DNA of 64,000 bases from Plantibacter flavus (GTDB taxonomy: Bacteria; Actinomycetota; Actinomycetes; Actinomycetales; Microbacteriaceae): positions 248,001 through 312,000 of the forward strand of contig NZ_FXAP01000004.1 of NCBI RefSeq assembly GCF_900177615.1. Direction: 5' to 3'. This document shows, in pieces, positions 1 through 9,300 of this stretch (positions are counted from its first letter, which is position 1; each line of letters opens with the position of its first letter). The notes below the pieces were generated by a model, which did no database searches, was not told where the DNA came from, and worked only from the letters and a program-made list of their open reading frames with translations. Both the position numbers and the translations under genes were made by a program.

Positions 1-71
1 CCGCGCTCGACGATGCCCGGGAGCTCCACCGTGTGGTCGAGCGAGGGGTTGGCGGTCAGGGTGATGATCAT
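1..71 (-). CDS. fruK: 1-phosphofructokinase, N-terminal fragment (cut by window edge)
   Basis: Only the first 23 complete codons are present, reading MIITLTANPSLDHTVELPGI and onward from the ATG at 71. The TANPSLDxTVEL stretch is the hallmark N-terminus of the PfkB-type 1-phosphofructokinases, which phosphorylate fructose-1-phosphate after PTS import. The ATG overlaps the stop codon of the upstream DeoR-type regulator (ATGA), so the two are co-transcribed and probably translationally coupled. The rest of the gene, and probably a fructose PTS gene, lies to the left of the window. Identity is inferred from a short but characteristic stretch and from the fruR-fruK context. Confidence 0.85.
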   Translation of the reverse strand, partial: MIITLTANPSLDHTVELPGIVER

Positions 72-856
72 GCGACGACCACCTCGACACCCGCAGCCTC
101 GAGGGCGTCCCCGAGCGTCGTCGGAACGACCTCGTCGGTGATGACGGTGTCGATCTCGTCGAGGGCGGCGAAGCGGATGAGCGCTTCCTCACCGAGCTTG
201 GCGGCGTCGGCGAGGACGACGGCCCGGCGCGAACCGCGGACGATCGCCGACTTCACGGCACCCTCGAGCTCGTCGGGCGTGCTCAGGCCGAAGTCGGCGC
301 TGACCCCGTTGGCGCCGACGAAGGCGATGTCGGGACGGAACCGGCCGAGCTCGTCGACGGTGGTGCTGCCGACCGCCGCGCTCGTGATGCCACGGACGCG
401 GCCACCGAGGAGGTGCAGTTCGACGTGGTCGCAGTGGTGGAGCGTCGCGGCGATCGGGACCGAGTTGGTGATGACCGTGAGCGTCTGGCCGGCGGTGGCC
501 GGGCGCCAGGTGACGAGGAGGTCCGCGAGGTGGGCCGTGGTCGTCCCGGCGTCGATGACGATCGAGCCGCTGAACGTGGCCGGGATCAGCCGGAGGGCCG
601 CACGGGCGATCGTCGCTTTCGCGTCGCTCCGCTGGCCCTGGCGATCGGCGAGACTGGCTTCCGCGACGGAGGCACGTGCTGCTGAGACGGCACCGCCGTG
701 GACGCGGCGCAGGACACCCGAGGTTTCGAGCTGGTCGAGGTCGCGGCGGATCGTCTCGGCGGTGACGCCCAGCTCACGGGAGACATCGGCGACGGAGACC
801 CGTCCGCTTGTCTTCACCCGGCTGGTGATGTGCTCGTGCCGCTCCGTCGCGTACAT
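68..856 (-). CDS. fruR: DeoR-family transcriptional regulator of fructose utilisation
   Basis: A 262-residue protein. The N-terminal DeoR helix-turn-helix lies at about residues 19-43 (VADVSRELGVTAETIRRDLD), followed by the family signature RRVHGGAV. The C-terminal two thirds is the DeoR sugar-phosphate sensor domain, with the ISOCOT-like VIDAGTTT and LLGGRVR stretches. DeoR repressors of this type usually respond to a phosphorylated sugar. The ATG at 856 has AAGGA just upstream; an in-frame start 63 nt further out would add a non-homologous tail and is not favoured. It overlaps fruK by 4 nt, so it probably regulates its own fructose operon. A direct-repeat operator candidate lies at 913-935. 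Confidence 0.9.
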   Translation of the reverse strand: MYATERHEHITSRVKTSGRVSVADVSRELGVTAETIRRDLDQLETSGVLRRVHGGAVSAARASVAEASLADRQGQRSDAKATIARAALRLIPATFSGSIVIDAGTTTAHLADLLVTWRPATAGQTLTVITNSVPIAATLHHCDHVELHLLGGRVRGITSAAVGSTTVDELGRFRPDIAFVGANGVSADFGLSTPDELEGAVKSAIVRGSRRAVVLADAAKLGEEALIRFAALDEIDTVITDEVVPTTLGDALEAAGVEVVVA

Positions 857-912
857 GCGTCGTCCTTGACCTTCGTTTCCGGTGTTGCAGGCTTGCAGTG
901 CGAAGAAAGTAT

Positions 913-935
913 CACACAAACACAGAGAAACACAG
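913..935 (-). promoter_or_regulatory. Candidate FruR/SugR-like direct-repeat operator
   Basis: Two exact copies of AAACACAG start at 918 and 928, 10 bp apart (one helical turn), inside an AC-rich tract in the fruR upstream region. Read on the coding strand this gives CTGTGTTT twice, followed by GTGTGATAC, which could include a -10 element. Actinobacterial DeoR-type sugar regulators such as SugR are known to bind TGTTTG-containing sites. Assignment to FruR is inference from position and motif. Confidence 0.45.
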
Positions 936-948
936 ATCCAGGTGCGTT

Positions 949-1002
949 CATTCGCCCATCTTTGGGCGAGGGAGCGTTCCCTCGCCCAAAAATGGGCGAA
1001 TG
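949..1002. promoter_or_regulatory. Near-perfect 25-bp inverted repeat (terminator or paired operator)
   Basis: Arms 949-973 and 978-1002 are reverse complements with one mismatch and a 4-nt loop (GCGT). Each arm is itself a palindrome of the form TCGCCCA-N4-TGGGCGA. The element sits between the end of the HTTM gene (1114, minus) and the fruR upstream region. It could terminate the HTTM operon, but there is no T-run on the minus strand. The nested TCGCCCA/TGGGCGA symmetry fits a pair of protein-binding sites equally well. Confidence 0.6.
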
Positions 1003-1113
1003 TAAGGGGACCTCAGGGCGCGAGGGACGGAACCGGCAAAGGGGTGGCGGTCGGCGCAACCGTGGCGCCGACCGCCGGTTCGTCTCGCACCCGAACGCGC
1101 GAGACGGCTGTGG

Positions 1114-2139
1114 TCACGACGGCGAACCCGCCGACGTCGTGACGGATCTCTCGGTCCTCTGGCGCTCCGGCCGCAGCTGGCGGAGCACTCCCCCGGCGTG
1201 CGCCGCCCACCGACCGACGGCGACCCAGCTGCGGTCGCGGACGAAGAGGAGGTCGAGGGCGATCATCGCGAGCGAGAACGGCCACAGCCCGAGGAAGAGG
1301 CCGATGCCGAGGTGCATCAGGATCGTGAAACCGAGCGCGAGAATCCGCGTCGGTCGCCACAGGATCAGCACCGGGAACAGCAGCTGCACCCAGACGGACA
1401 GGAACGTGGCGACCCAGACGAACGGACCGACCTGCCAGGCGAGGTCGCTCAGCGCGGGGAACGGCCGGAACACGTCGAGGACGAGCGAGTAGTAGAACGC
1501 CGTGCCCTCGCGCCACTCGGGACCCATGAGCTTGTAGATGCCGGAGTTCACGTAGACGAGCATGATCTGGTACGCGCAGAGGAGGACCGCCGTGTTGTTG
1601 GCGGCGTTCGCGAGCCACGCCGGGATCGCGAACCGACCGCGCAGGATCGGCCGCAGCGCTCGTCCCCGCCGCTTGGTGAGCCACGCGTCGACCGACCAGT
1701 GACGCGACAGGTCCGCGAACACCAGGAACAGCAGCGTGATGCGGATGATCGTGTCGCCGCCGTTGGTCAGCACCGTGCTGTTGGTCGCGAGCCCCACCCA
1801 GAACACGAGCAGGACTGGCGTGACGAACCGGGTCTGCCAGCCGACGAGGAACAGCAGCCCGAGCACGATGAGGACCCCGTAGGCGAGGTCGAAGACGAAG
1901 GCGCTGTCCTTCGTGAAGACGAGCTCGAACAGCGGGAACCAGGCGCGGCGGTTCGCCTCCGGATCGACCCACTTCGACGCGACGCCCCAGAGGTAGTGGC
2001 GGTCGGCGAGGCTCGTGAACAGGAAGCTGACGATCGCGACACCGTAGAGGACTCGCAGGGCGGAGAGGCTGTAGCCGGCGTGCTTGGCACCCGTGACCCA
2101 GCCGGCGAACCGGTCGAACGATGCGCGGACGGCGTTCAT
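1114..2139 (-). CDS. HTTM-domain integral membrane protein
   Basis: A 341-residue polytopic membrane protein with about seven hydrophobic segments, among them FVFDLAYGVLIVLGLLFLVG and a FPVLILW-containing segment. The overall pattern and the stretches SGIYKLMGPEWREGTAFYY and ILMHLGIGLFLGLWPFS fit the HTTM (horizontally transferred transmembrane) family, related to vitamin K-dependent gamma-carboxylases. The biochemical role of bacterial members is mostly unknown. The ATG at 2139 overlaps the stop of the upstream DUF5819 gene (ATGA), and these two families are commonly adjacent in actinobacteria, so they probably work as a membrane pair. A longer frame extends upstream, but this start is set by the overlap and by where hydrophobicity begins. 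Confidence 0.8.
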   Translation of the reverse strand: MNAVRASFDRFAGWVTGAKHAGYSLSALRVLYGVAIVSFLFTSLADRHYLWGVASKWVDPEANRRAWFPLFELVFTKDSAFVFDLAYGVLIVLGLLFLVGWQTRFVTPVLLVFWVGLATNSTVLTNGGDTIIRITLLFLVFADLSRHWSVDAWLTKRRGRALRPILRGRFAIPAWLANAANNTAVLLCAYQIMLVYVNSGIYKLMGPEWREGTAFYYSLVLDVFRPFPALSDLAWQVGPFVWVATFLSVWVQLLFPVLILWRPTRILALGFTILMHLGIGLFLGLWPFSLAMIALDLLFVRDRSWVAVGRWAAHAGGVLRQLRPERQRTERSVTTSAGSPS

Positions 2140-3212
2140 CGTGCACCTCCGTAGCGGGTGACGACGTCCCGGTAGACGGCGAGGGTCTCCGGGTCGATGA
2201 CGTCGTCGACGTGCCGCCAGCCGAAAGTGACGGCGGTGTCGTCGAACTGCTGCTCCTCGGAGAAGCGGTTGTCGAAGTCGTTCGGGCGGGTGCGGTCGAT
2301 CCGCCACCGGACGCGCTCGACGTCCTGCTCGAAGTACGCCGTCGAGAACGCGGTCGCGTACTCCTTGAGCATGTAGTCGTAGCGGAGGAACCGGACGACG
2401 TCGCCCTGCCCCGAGCCCGGCGTCGTGCTGACGGCGTCGAGGTCGGCGATGAGCGACTCGGCCGACTGGGCACGATACCCGCCACCGTCGGCCCGCTGGA
2501 TGAAGGTGTCGCGGACGATCTCACGCTGCTGGGCGTCGAGCGCGAGGTACCGGGCGTTGTAGGCGAGCATCGCGTTCCACGAGGACTTCTGGATGCGCGA
2601 CGGCTCGGCGTGGCCGGGGACCGCCTGCTGCTCGAGCTTCGTGACATTGATCCAGTCGGACTTCACGAGGGTCCCGTCGGCGTCGCGCCACTGGGCCTGG
2701 ACGGAGAAGGTGATATTCGTCTTCATGATGCTCGGCGCGAAGACGTTCCACTTCTGCGTGAAGTACGGGCCGGCCGCGGCGACGACGGCACCGCGGACGG
2801 GTGTGGTCGGCGAGACGATGACGAGGGTGCCCGCGACGTAGACGCCGACGAGGGCGATCGAGACCGCGGCGGCGATGCGCGCGGCCCGCTTCGGCGGGGC
2901 CGCCGACTCCGCTCCCTGACCGCCGCTCGATCCGTGAGCGCCCTTCGGTCCCTGAGCGCCCTTCGGTCCCTGAGCCCCTTCCGGCCCCTGAGCCCCTTCC
3001 GGCCCCTGAGCGCCCTTCGGTCCCTGAGCGCCCTTCGGTCCCTGAGCTTGTCGAAGGGTCCCCGCCGAAGCCTGCCCTTCGACAGGCTCAGGGACCGGTT
3101 GCCCGGCCTCGAGTCCCTCGGCGCCGTCCGGTCCCTGAGCCCCTTCCGGTCCCTGAGCTTGTCGAAGGGCGTCAGAACGGCCCTCGACGGGTGTGCGTGT
3201 GATCGGAGTCAC
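2136..3212 (-). CDS. DUF5819-family membrane protein with a repeat-derived Gly/Gln/Pro N-terminus
   Basis: A 358-residue protein. Start chosen as GTG at 3212, preceded by AAGGAGG at good spacing. Residues ~14-92 are a collagen-like run (GAQGPKGAQGPEG and variants) encoded by tandem copies of the genome's dispersed repeat. A single transmembrane helix follows (AAAVSIALVGVYVAGTLVIVS). The remainder is an extracytoplasmic domain with WNVFAPSIMKTNITFSVQA and SSWNAMLAYNARYLALD, typical of DUF5819. Function is unknown; the 4-nt overlap with the HTTM gene indicates coupled expression. The N-terminal repeat is species-specific decoration rather than part of the conserved domain, and its length probably varies between strains. 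Confidence 0.75.
   Translation of the reverse strand: MTPITRTPVEGRSDALRQAQGPEGAQGPDGAEGLEAGQPVPEPVEGQASAGTLRQAQGPKGAQGPKGAQGPEGAQGPEGAQGPKGAQGPKGAHGSSGGQGAESAAPPKRAARIAAAVSIALVGVYVAGTLVIVSPTTPVRGAVVAAAGPYFTQKWNVFAPSIMKTNITFSVQAQWRDADGTLVKSDWINVTKLEQQAVPGHAEPSRIQKSSWNAMLAYNARYLALDAQQREIVRDTFIQRADGGGYRAQSAESLIADLDAVSTTPGSGQGDVVRFLRYDYMLKEYATAFSTAYFEQDVERVRWRIDRTRPNDFDNRFSEEQQFDDTAVTFGWRHVDDVIDPETLAVYRDVVTRYGGAR
2939..3172. repeat. Dispersed-repeat array inside a coding region
   Basis: About eight degenerate 18-bp units of the type CCCTTCGGTCCCTGAGCG, plus three full copies of the dispersed repeat (TCCCTGAGCTTGTCGAAGGG or its complement at about 3038, 3074 and 3150). All stay in frame with the DUF5819 protein, giving LRQAQGP and KGAQGP peptides. 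Confidence 0.85.
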
Positions 3213-3329
3213 GGTTCCTCCTTGGTGCTGGGTGGTGATGAACCGCGGGGACACCCGTTCGGTGGTGCCGTCCGCGGGGGAAGGAGTGGGCCGCGCCGAC
3301 CCGAATGCGGCGCGGCCCACTCGGCGGGG

Positions 3330-6300
3330 TCACTCCAGACGCGCCCGTCGCGTAGCCACGAAGGCACCTCCGAGGAGGAGCATCATGGCGCCGAGTCCCC
3401 CGAGCCACAGGCCGTCGAAGCCGGTGCTCGGCAGACCGGGGCGTGACCCCGGTGCGGCGGCGGCCACTGCGGTGACCGTGAAGGCGGTCGCCTCGCGGTC
3501 GAGCGGGAGGTCGCCGGTCACGGATCCGGAGAGCTCCACCCGGTGGGCACCCAGCTCGATCGACGAGTCGACCGGGAAGGTGAGGGTGGCGTTGCCGGAG
3601 GCGTCTGCGATGACGGGCGTCAGGGCGAACGGCGTCGAGAACACGGTGGCCGAGACGGTCTCGCCGGGCTCGAAGCCGGTGGCGTAGACCTCCTGGATCA
3701 CACCCGTGTCGCGGACGATCGTCACGTACTTGACGGTCGCCAGGCGGTCGTCGCCGGCGTCGGTGTCACCGTCGGCGTCAGCTGCCGTGTCGGCGTCGGT
3801 CGCTGTGTCGGCGTCAGTCGCGGTGTCCGCGTCGGCGTCGGCGTCGGCGTTGAGGTCGAGATCGGTGCCGTCAGCGGCGGTGTCCGCCGCAGCGTCCACG
3901 TCAGCTGCAACATCGGTGTCGGCAGCAGCGTCAGTGTCGGCAGCAGCATCGACATCGGCCGCAGCGTCCGTGTCAGCAGCGGCATCCGTGTCGGCGGCAG
4001 CATCGACGTCAGCCGCAGCATCCGTGTCGGCAGCAGCATCCACATCAGCCGCAGCGTCCGTGTCGGCCGCAGCATCCACATCCGCAGCAGCATCGGTGTC
4101 GGTGTCGGTGTCGGCAGCCACATCCGCAGCGGCGTCGGTGTCGACATCAGCCGCAGCATCCACATCGGCCGCAGCGTCCGTGTCAGCAGCGGCATCCGTG
4201 TCGGCGGCAGCATCGACGTCAGCCGCAGCATCCGTGTCAGCGTCCGCGTCAGCATCCACATCAGCGGCAGCATCGACGTCAGCCGCAGCGTCCGTGTCGG
4301 CAGCAGCATCCACATCCGCAGCAGCGTCGGTGTCGACATCAGCCGCAGCATCCACATCGGCGGCAGCGTCGGTGTCAGCCGCAGCGTCCACGTCTGCGGC
4401 GGCGTCCACATCAGTCGCGGCGTCGCTGTCCGCAGCAGCATCCACATCGGCCGCAGCGTCGGTGTCAGCCGCAGCGTCCACGTCTGCGGCGGCGTCCACA
4501 TCAGTCGCGGCGTCGCTGTCCGCAGCAGCATCCACATCGGCCGCAGCGTCGGTGTCAGCCGCAGCGTCCACGTCTGCGGCGGCGTCCACATCAGTCGCGG
4601 CGTCGCTGTCCGCAGCAGCATCCACATCGGCAGCAGCGTCCGTATCGGCAGCAGCATCCACATCAGCCGCGGCATCCACGTCCACGTCGGTGTCCACGTC
4701 AGCAGCAGCGTCCACATCGACCGCAGCGGCGTCGGTGTCGACGTCGACCGCTCCGTCCTCGATGGTGACGTCCGACTCGGCCGGCGTCTCGGAGACATCG
4801 CCCTCGGCGGTCACCGTGACCGGTCCGGGCGTGTAGTCGTCCGGGATCGGCAGGTCCACGGTGAAGGAACCGTCGGGGTTCGTCACCACGGTGACCGACG
4901 GTGCGCCCGGGATCGAGACCGTGACGGTCTCCCCTCCGGCGAAGCCTGTGCCGTCGACCGTGACCGTCTCACCCGGCAGCACCGAGGACGGGTCGACCGT
5001 GATGGCCGTATCGTACGCGAGGACCTCGATGATCGTGGTCGCCGGCTCGTCCGATGCGGCACCGAGTGCCGTGACCGTGACGTCGCCGAGCGCATATCCG
5101 TCGGGGACCGGCAGGGTCACCGTGAAGCCGCCGCCGGCGTTCGTCACCTGCGTGACGACCGGGGCGCCCGGGATCGACACCGTGACCGTCTCGTTGGCTG
5201 CGAAACCCGATCCGGTGATGACCGTCGTGTTGCCGGCGATCAGCGCGTCCGGGGAGGCGGTGATCACGGGCGAGAACACGATGGCGGTGACCGTGACGGT
5301 CGCGGTGGCCGGCGTCTGCGACACCGCTCCCTCCGCCGTGACGACCAGCGGGCCGACCGGCGCGTTCGCCGGGACCGTGATCCCGACCGAGAACTCGCCG
5401 GCACCGTTCGTCGTCGCCGGAACAGCCGTGCCACCGGGCACCGTGACCGTGACGGACTCGTTCGGCGCGAAGCCGGTGCCCGTGACAAGCGTCGCTCCGC
5501 CGGCCGTGACCGTGCTCGGGTCGGCGGTGATCGCCGTCTCGTAGGCCTCGACCGTGAGCTCCGCCTCGGCGGGCGTGGCCGAGGTCTCACCGACCGCGGT
5601 CACCGTGACCGGCCCGGCGGGCGTTCCGGGCGGCACCGGCAGGGTCGCGGTGAAGCCGCCGTCGCCGTCCGCCGTCACCACGACGGGGTAGCCGCCGGGG
5701 ATCGAGACGCTGACCGACTCGTTCGGCTGGAAGCCGGTACCGGTGACCGTGGTGGTCTGGCCCGGGTTGACCGTGTCCGGTGTGAGGGTGATCGCCGTGT
5801 CGTAGACCGTGGCCTCGACCGTGACGGTGGTGGTCGCCTCGGTCGCCGAGACGACGCCGAGTGCGGTGACCGTGACCGGACCGGTCGCGAAACCCTGCGG
5901 GACCGCGAACGTCGTGGTGATCTCACCGTCGGCGTTCGAGGTGACCGTCACCGGCGCGAGACCGGGGAAGGTGACCGTCACGCTCTCGGTCGGAGCGAAG
6001 CCACTCCCCGAGATCTCCGTCGAGGTCCCGCCGGGGACCGTCGCCGGGTCGGCGGCGATCGTCGGCGTGTAGACCACGTCGACCGTGAGGTTCGTCGTCG
6101 CAGGGGTGTCGGACGTCGCGCCGAGCGCGGTCACGACGACCACGCCCTCGGCGGAGTCGGCCGGCACGGGCAGCGACACCGAGATGGTGCCGGTCGCCGT
6201 CGCCGTCGTGTCCACCGGGTCGGCGCCGGGGATCGAGACCGTGACGGTCTCGTTCGGTGCGAAACCGGTTCCGGTGACGAGGGTGCTGGCACCCGCGACC

Positions 6301-9300
6301 ACGGTGGTCGGGTCGGCGGTGATGGCCGTGACGTAGGTCGTGGCTTCAACGGTGAGCGTCGCCGTGGCGGGGGTCGCCGAGACGGCCCCGGTGGCGGTGA
6401 CGGTCACAGGTCCGAGCGGGAAGTCCGCCGGGAGGTCGACGCTCACGGAGATCTCACCGTTGCCGTTCGACGTGGTGGGGATCGGCGTCGCGATGCCCGG
6501 GACGGTGACGCTCACGGACTCGTTCGGTGCGAAGCCGTCACCGGTGACGAGGGTGCTCCCACCGGGTGCGACCGTCGTCGGGTCGACCGTGATCGAGGTC
6601 TCATAGGCCTCGACGGTGACCGTCGCCGTCGCGTCCGTCGCGGAGACGGCGCCCGTTGCGGTGACGACCAGCGGTCCGGCCTCCGTGGCCGACGGGATCG
6701 GCAGGGCGGCGGTGAAGCCGCCGTCGCCGTTCGCCGTCACGACGACCGGTGTGCCACCGGGGATGGAGACCGAGACGGACTCGTTCGGCGCGAACCCGGT
6801 ACCGGTGATCGTCGTCGACGTGCCGGGGAGCAGGGTGTCGGGGTCGGCGGTGATCGCGGTCTCGTAGGGCACCACGGTCACGTCGGCGTCGGCGGGCGTG
6901 TTGGAGGTCTCACCGGTCGCGGTGATCGTGATCGGTCCGGCCGGCGTTCCGGCGGGGATCGTGACGGGCTGCGTGAAGTCGCCGTCGCCGTTCGTCGTCG
7001 CCGTGACGGGGTCGCCGCCCGGGATGGTGATGGTGACGGTCTCGTTCGGCGCGAAGCCCGTGCCCGTGACGGTGGTGGTTCCACCCGGGTTGGCCGTCGT
7101 CGGGTCCACCGTGATCGCCGTGTCGTACACGACCGCTTCGACGAGGACCGAGGTCTGCGCCGGCGTGAGCGACAGGGCGCCCGTGGCCGTGAACGTCACC
7201 GTCGCGGGGACGAAGTCCGCCGGGAAGGCGACGACCTGGCTGATCTCGCCGAGCCCGTTCGCCGTGGTCACGACGTCGTCGAAGCCGGGAGCCGAGATGG
7301 TCACCGACTCGTTGGCGACGTAGCCGGTGCCGGACAGGATCGTCGAGTCACCGGGGTTCAGCGTGGACGGCGTCGCGGTGAGCGTCGTGTCGAACGCCTC
7401 GACGGTGATCGTCGCAGTGGCAGGCGTGGCCGAGACCGCGCCGACGGCCGTCACGACGACGGGGCCGGCGGGGGTGCCGGGCAGGATCGGCAGGATGGCG
7501 GTGATGTCGCCGTCCGGGCCGGCCTCCACCACGACGGGCGTGCCGCCGGGGATGGAGACCGAGACGGACTCGCCGGGCAGGAAGCCCGTTCCGGTGACGG
7601 TGGTGCTGCCGCCGGGGAGGAGCGTGTCGGGGTCGGCGGTGATCGCCGTGTCGTAGACCGTCGCCTCGACCGTGACCGTGGTCGTCGCCTCGGTCGCGGA
7701 GACGACGCCGAGGGCGGTGACCGTGACCGGACCGACCGCGAAGTTCTGCGGGACGTCGACGGTGGTCGTGATCTCACCCGCTGCGTTCGACGTGACGGTG
7801 ATCGGGTCGAGGCCCGGGAAGGTGACCGTGACGCTCTCGCTCGGCGCGAAGCCTGCGCCCGAGATCTCGGTGCTCGTGCCGCCGGGGACGGTCGCGGGGT
7901 CCGCGGTGATCGTCGGGGTGTAGACGACGTCGACTGCGAGGTTCGTGGTTGCCGGTGTGTCGGAGACCTCGCCGAGGGCGGTCACGACGACCGTGCCCTC
8001 CGCGTAGTCCGCCGGGACCGGCAGCGAGACGGAGATGGTGCCGGTCGCCGACGCCTGCGTGGTGACCGCGGGCGCACCCGGGATGGAGACCGTGACGGTC
8101 TCGTCGGGCTCGAAGCCGGTACCGGTGACGAGCGTGCTCTCCCCGGCGACGACGGTCGTCGGGTCGACCGTGATGGCCGTGACGTAGGTGGTGGCCTCGA
8201 CGGTGAGCGTCGCCGTGGCCGGGGTGGCCGAGACGTCGCCGGTGGCGGTGACCGTGACGTCCCCGAGCGGGAAGTCCGCAGGAAGCGTGACACTGACCGT
8301 GATCTCACCGTCGCCGTTCGCCGTGGTCGTCACCGGCGTGGCGAGGCCGGGGATGGTGATCGAGACGGACTCGAGCGGGACGAAGCCGGAACCGGTGACG
8401 ACCGTGCTGCCACCGGGAGCGATGGTCGCCGGGTCGAGCGCGATCGCGGTGTCGTAGGCCTCGACGGTGATGTCCGTCTCGGCCGGCGTCGCGGAGACCG
8501 CGCCGGTGGCGGTGACCGTGAGCTGGCCGGCGGCCGTACCCGACGGGATCGGCAGGACGGCCGTGAAGCCGCCGTCGCCGTCAGCCGTCACGACGACGGG
8601 CGTGCCGTCCGGGTAGGAGACGGAGACCGACTCGTTCGCGGCGAAGCCGGTGCCGGTGATGGTGGTCGAGTTGCCGGGGAGGAGCGAGGCCGGGTCGGCC
8701 GTGATGGCCGTGTCGTAGGGCAGCACCTCGAGGTCGGCGGTCGCCGGGGTTGCGGAGGTCTCGCCGGTCGCGGTGACGACGAGCGTGCCGACCGGTGTGC
8801 CGGCAGGGACGGGCAGGTCGACGGTGAAGCCGCCGTCGCCGTCCGCCTCGACGGTCACCGGGGTGCCGCCCGGGTAGCCGACGGTGACCGTCTCGCCGGG
8901 CAGGAAGCCGGTGCCGGTGACGGTCGTGGTGTTCCCAGGGATGAGCGACGTCGGGTCGAGCGTGATGGCGGTGTCGTAGACCGTCGCGGTGACGGTGACG
9001 ACGGTGGTCGCTTCGGTCGCGGACACGGCTCCGAGCGCGGTGACCGTGACGTCGCCGACCGCGAAGTCCTGCGGGACCGCGATGGGGGTGCCGATCGCGC
9101 CGAGTGCGGTGGCGGTGACGGTGATCGGCTCGAGGCCTGGGAACGTCACAACGACGTCCTCGCCTGGCGCGAAGCCGGCGCCGTTGATGATCGTGGTCGT
9201 GCCACCGGCGACCGTGGCCGGGACGGCGACGATCGAGGTCTCGTAGACCACGGCGAGGTTGGTCGTGGCCGGGGTGTCGGACGTCTCGCCGAGCGCGGTC

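Noticed and set aside
1013-2647. Minus-strand Arg/Ser-rich frame of 544 codons over the HTTM/DUF5819 genes
   Set aside because: Alternative-frame shadow; the overlapping frames have clear membrane segments and family motifs.
3706-4836. Plus-strand frame encoding endless SAAASTSAAAS text
   Set aside because: A reverse-frame shadow of the Asp/Ala stalk, whose 18-bp period keeps all frames open.
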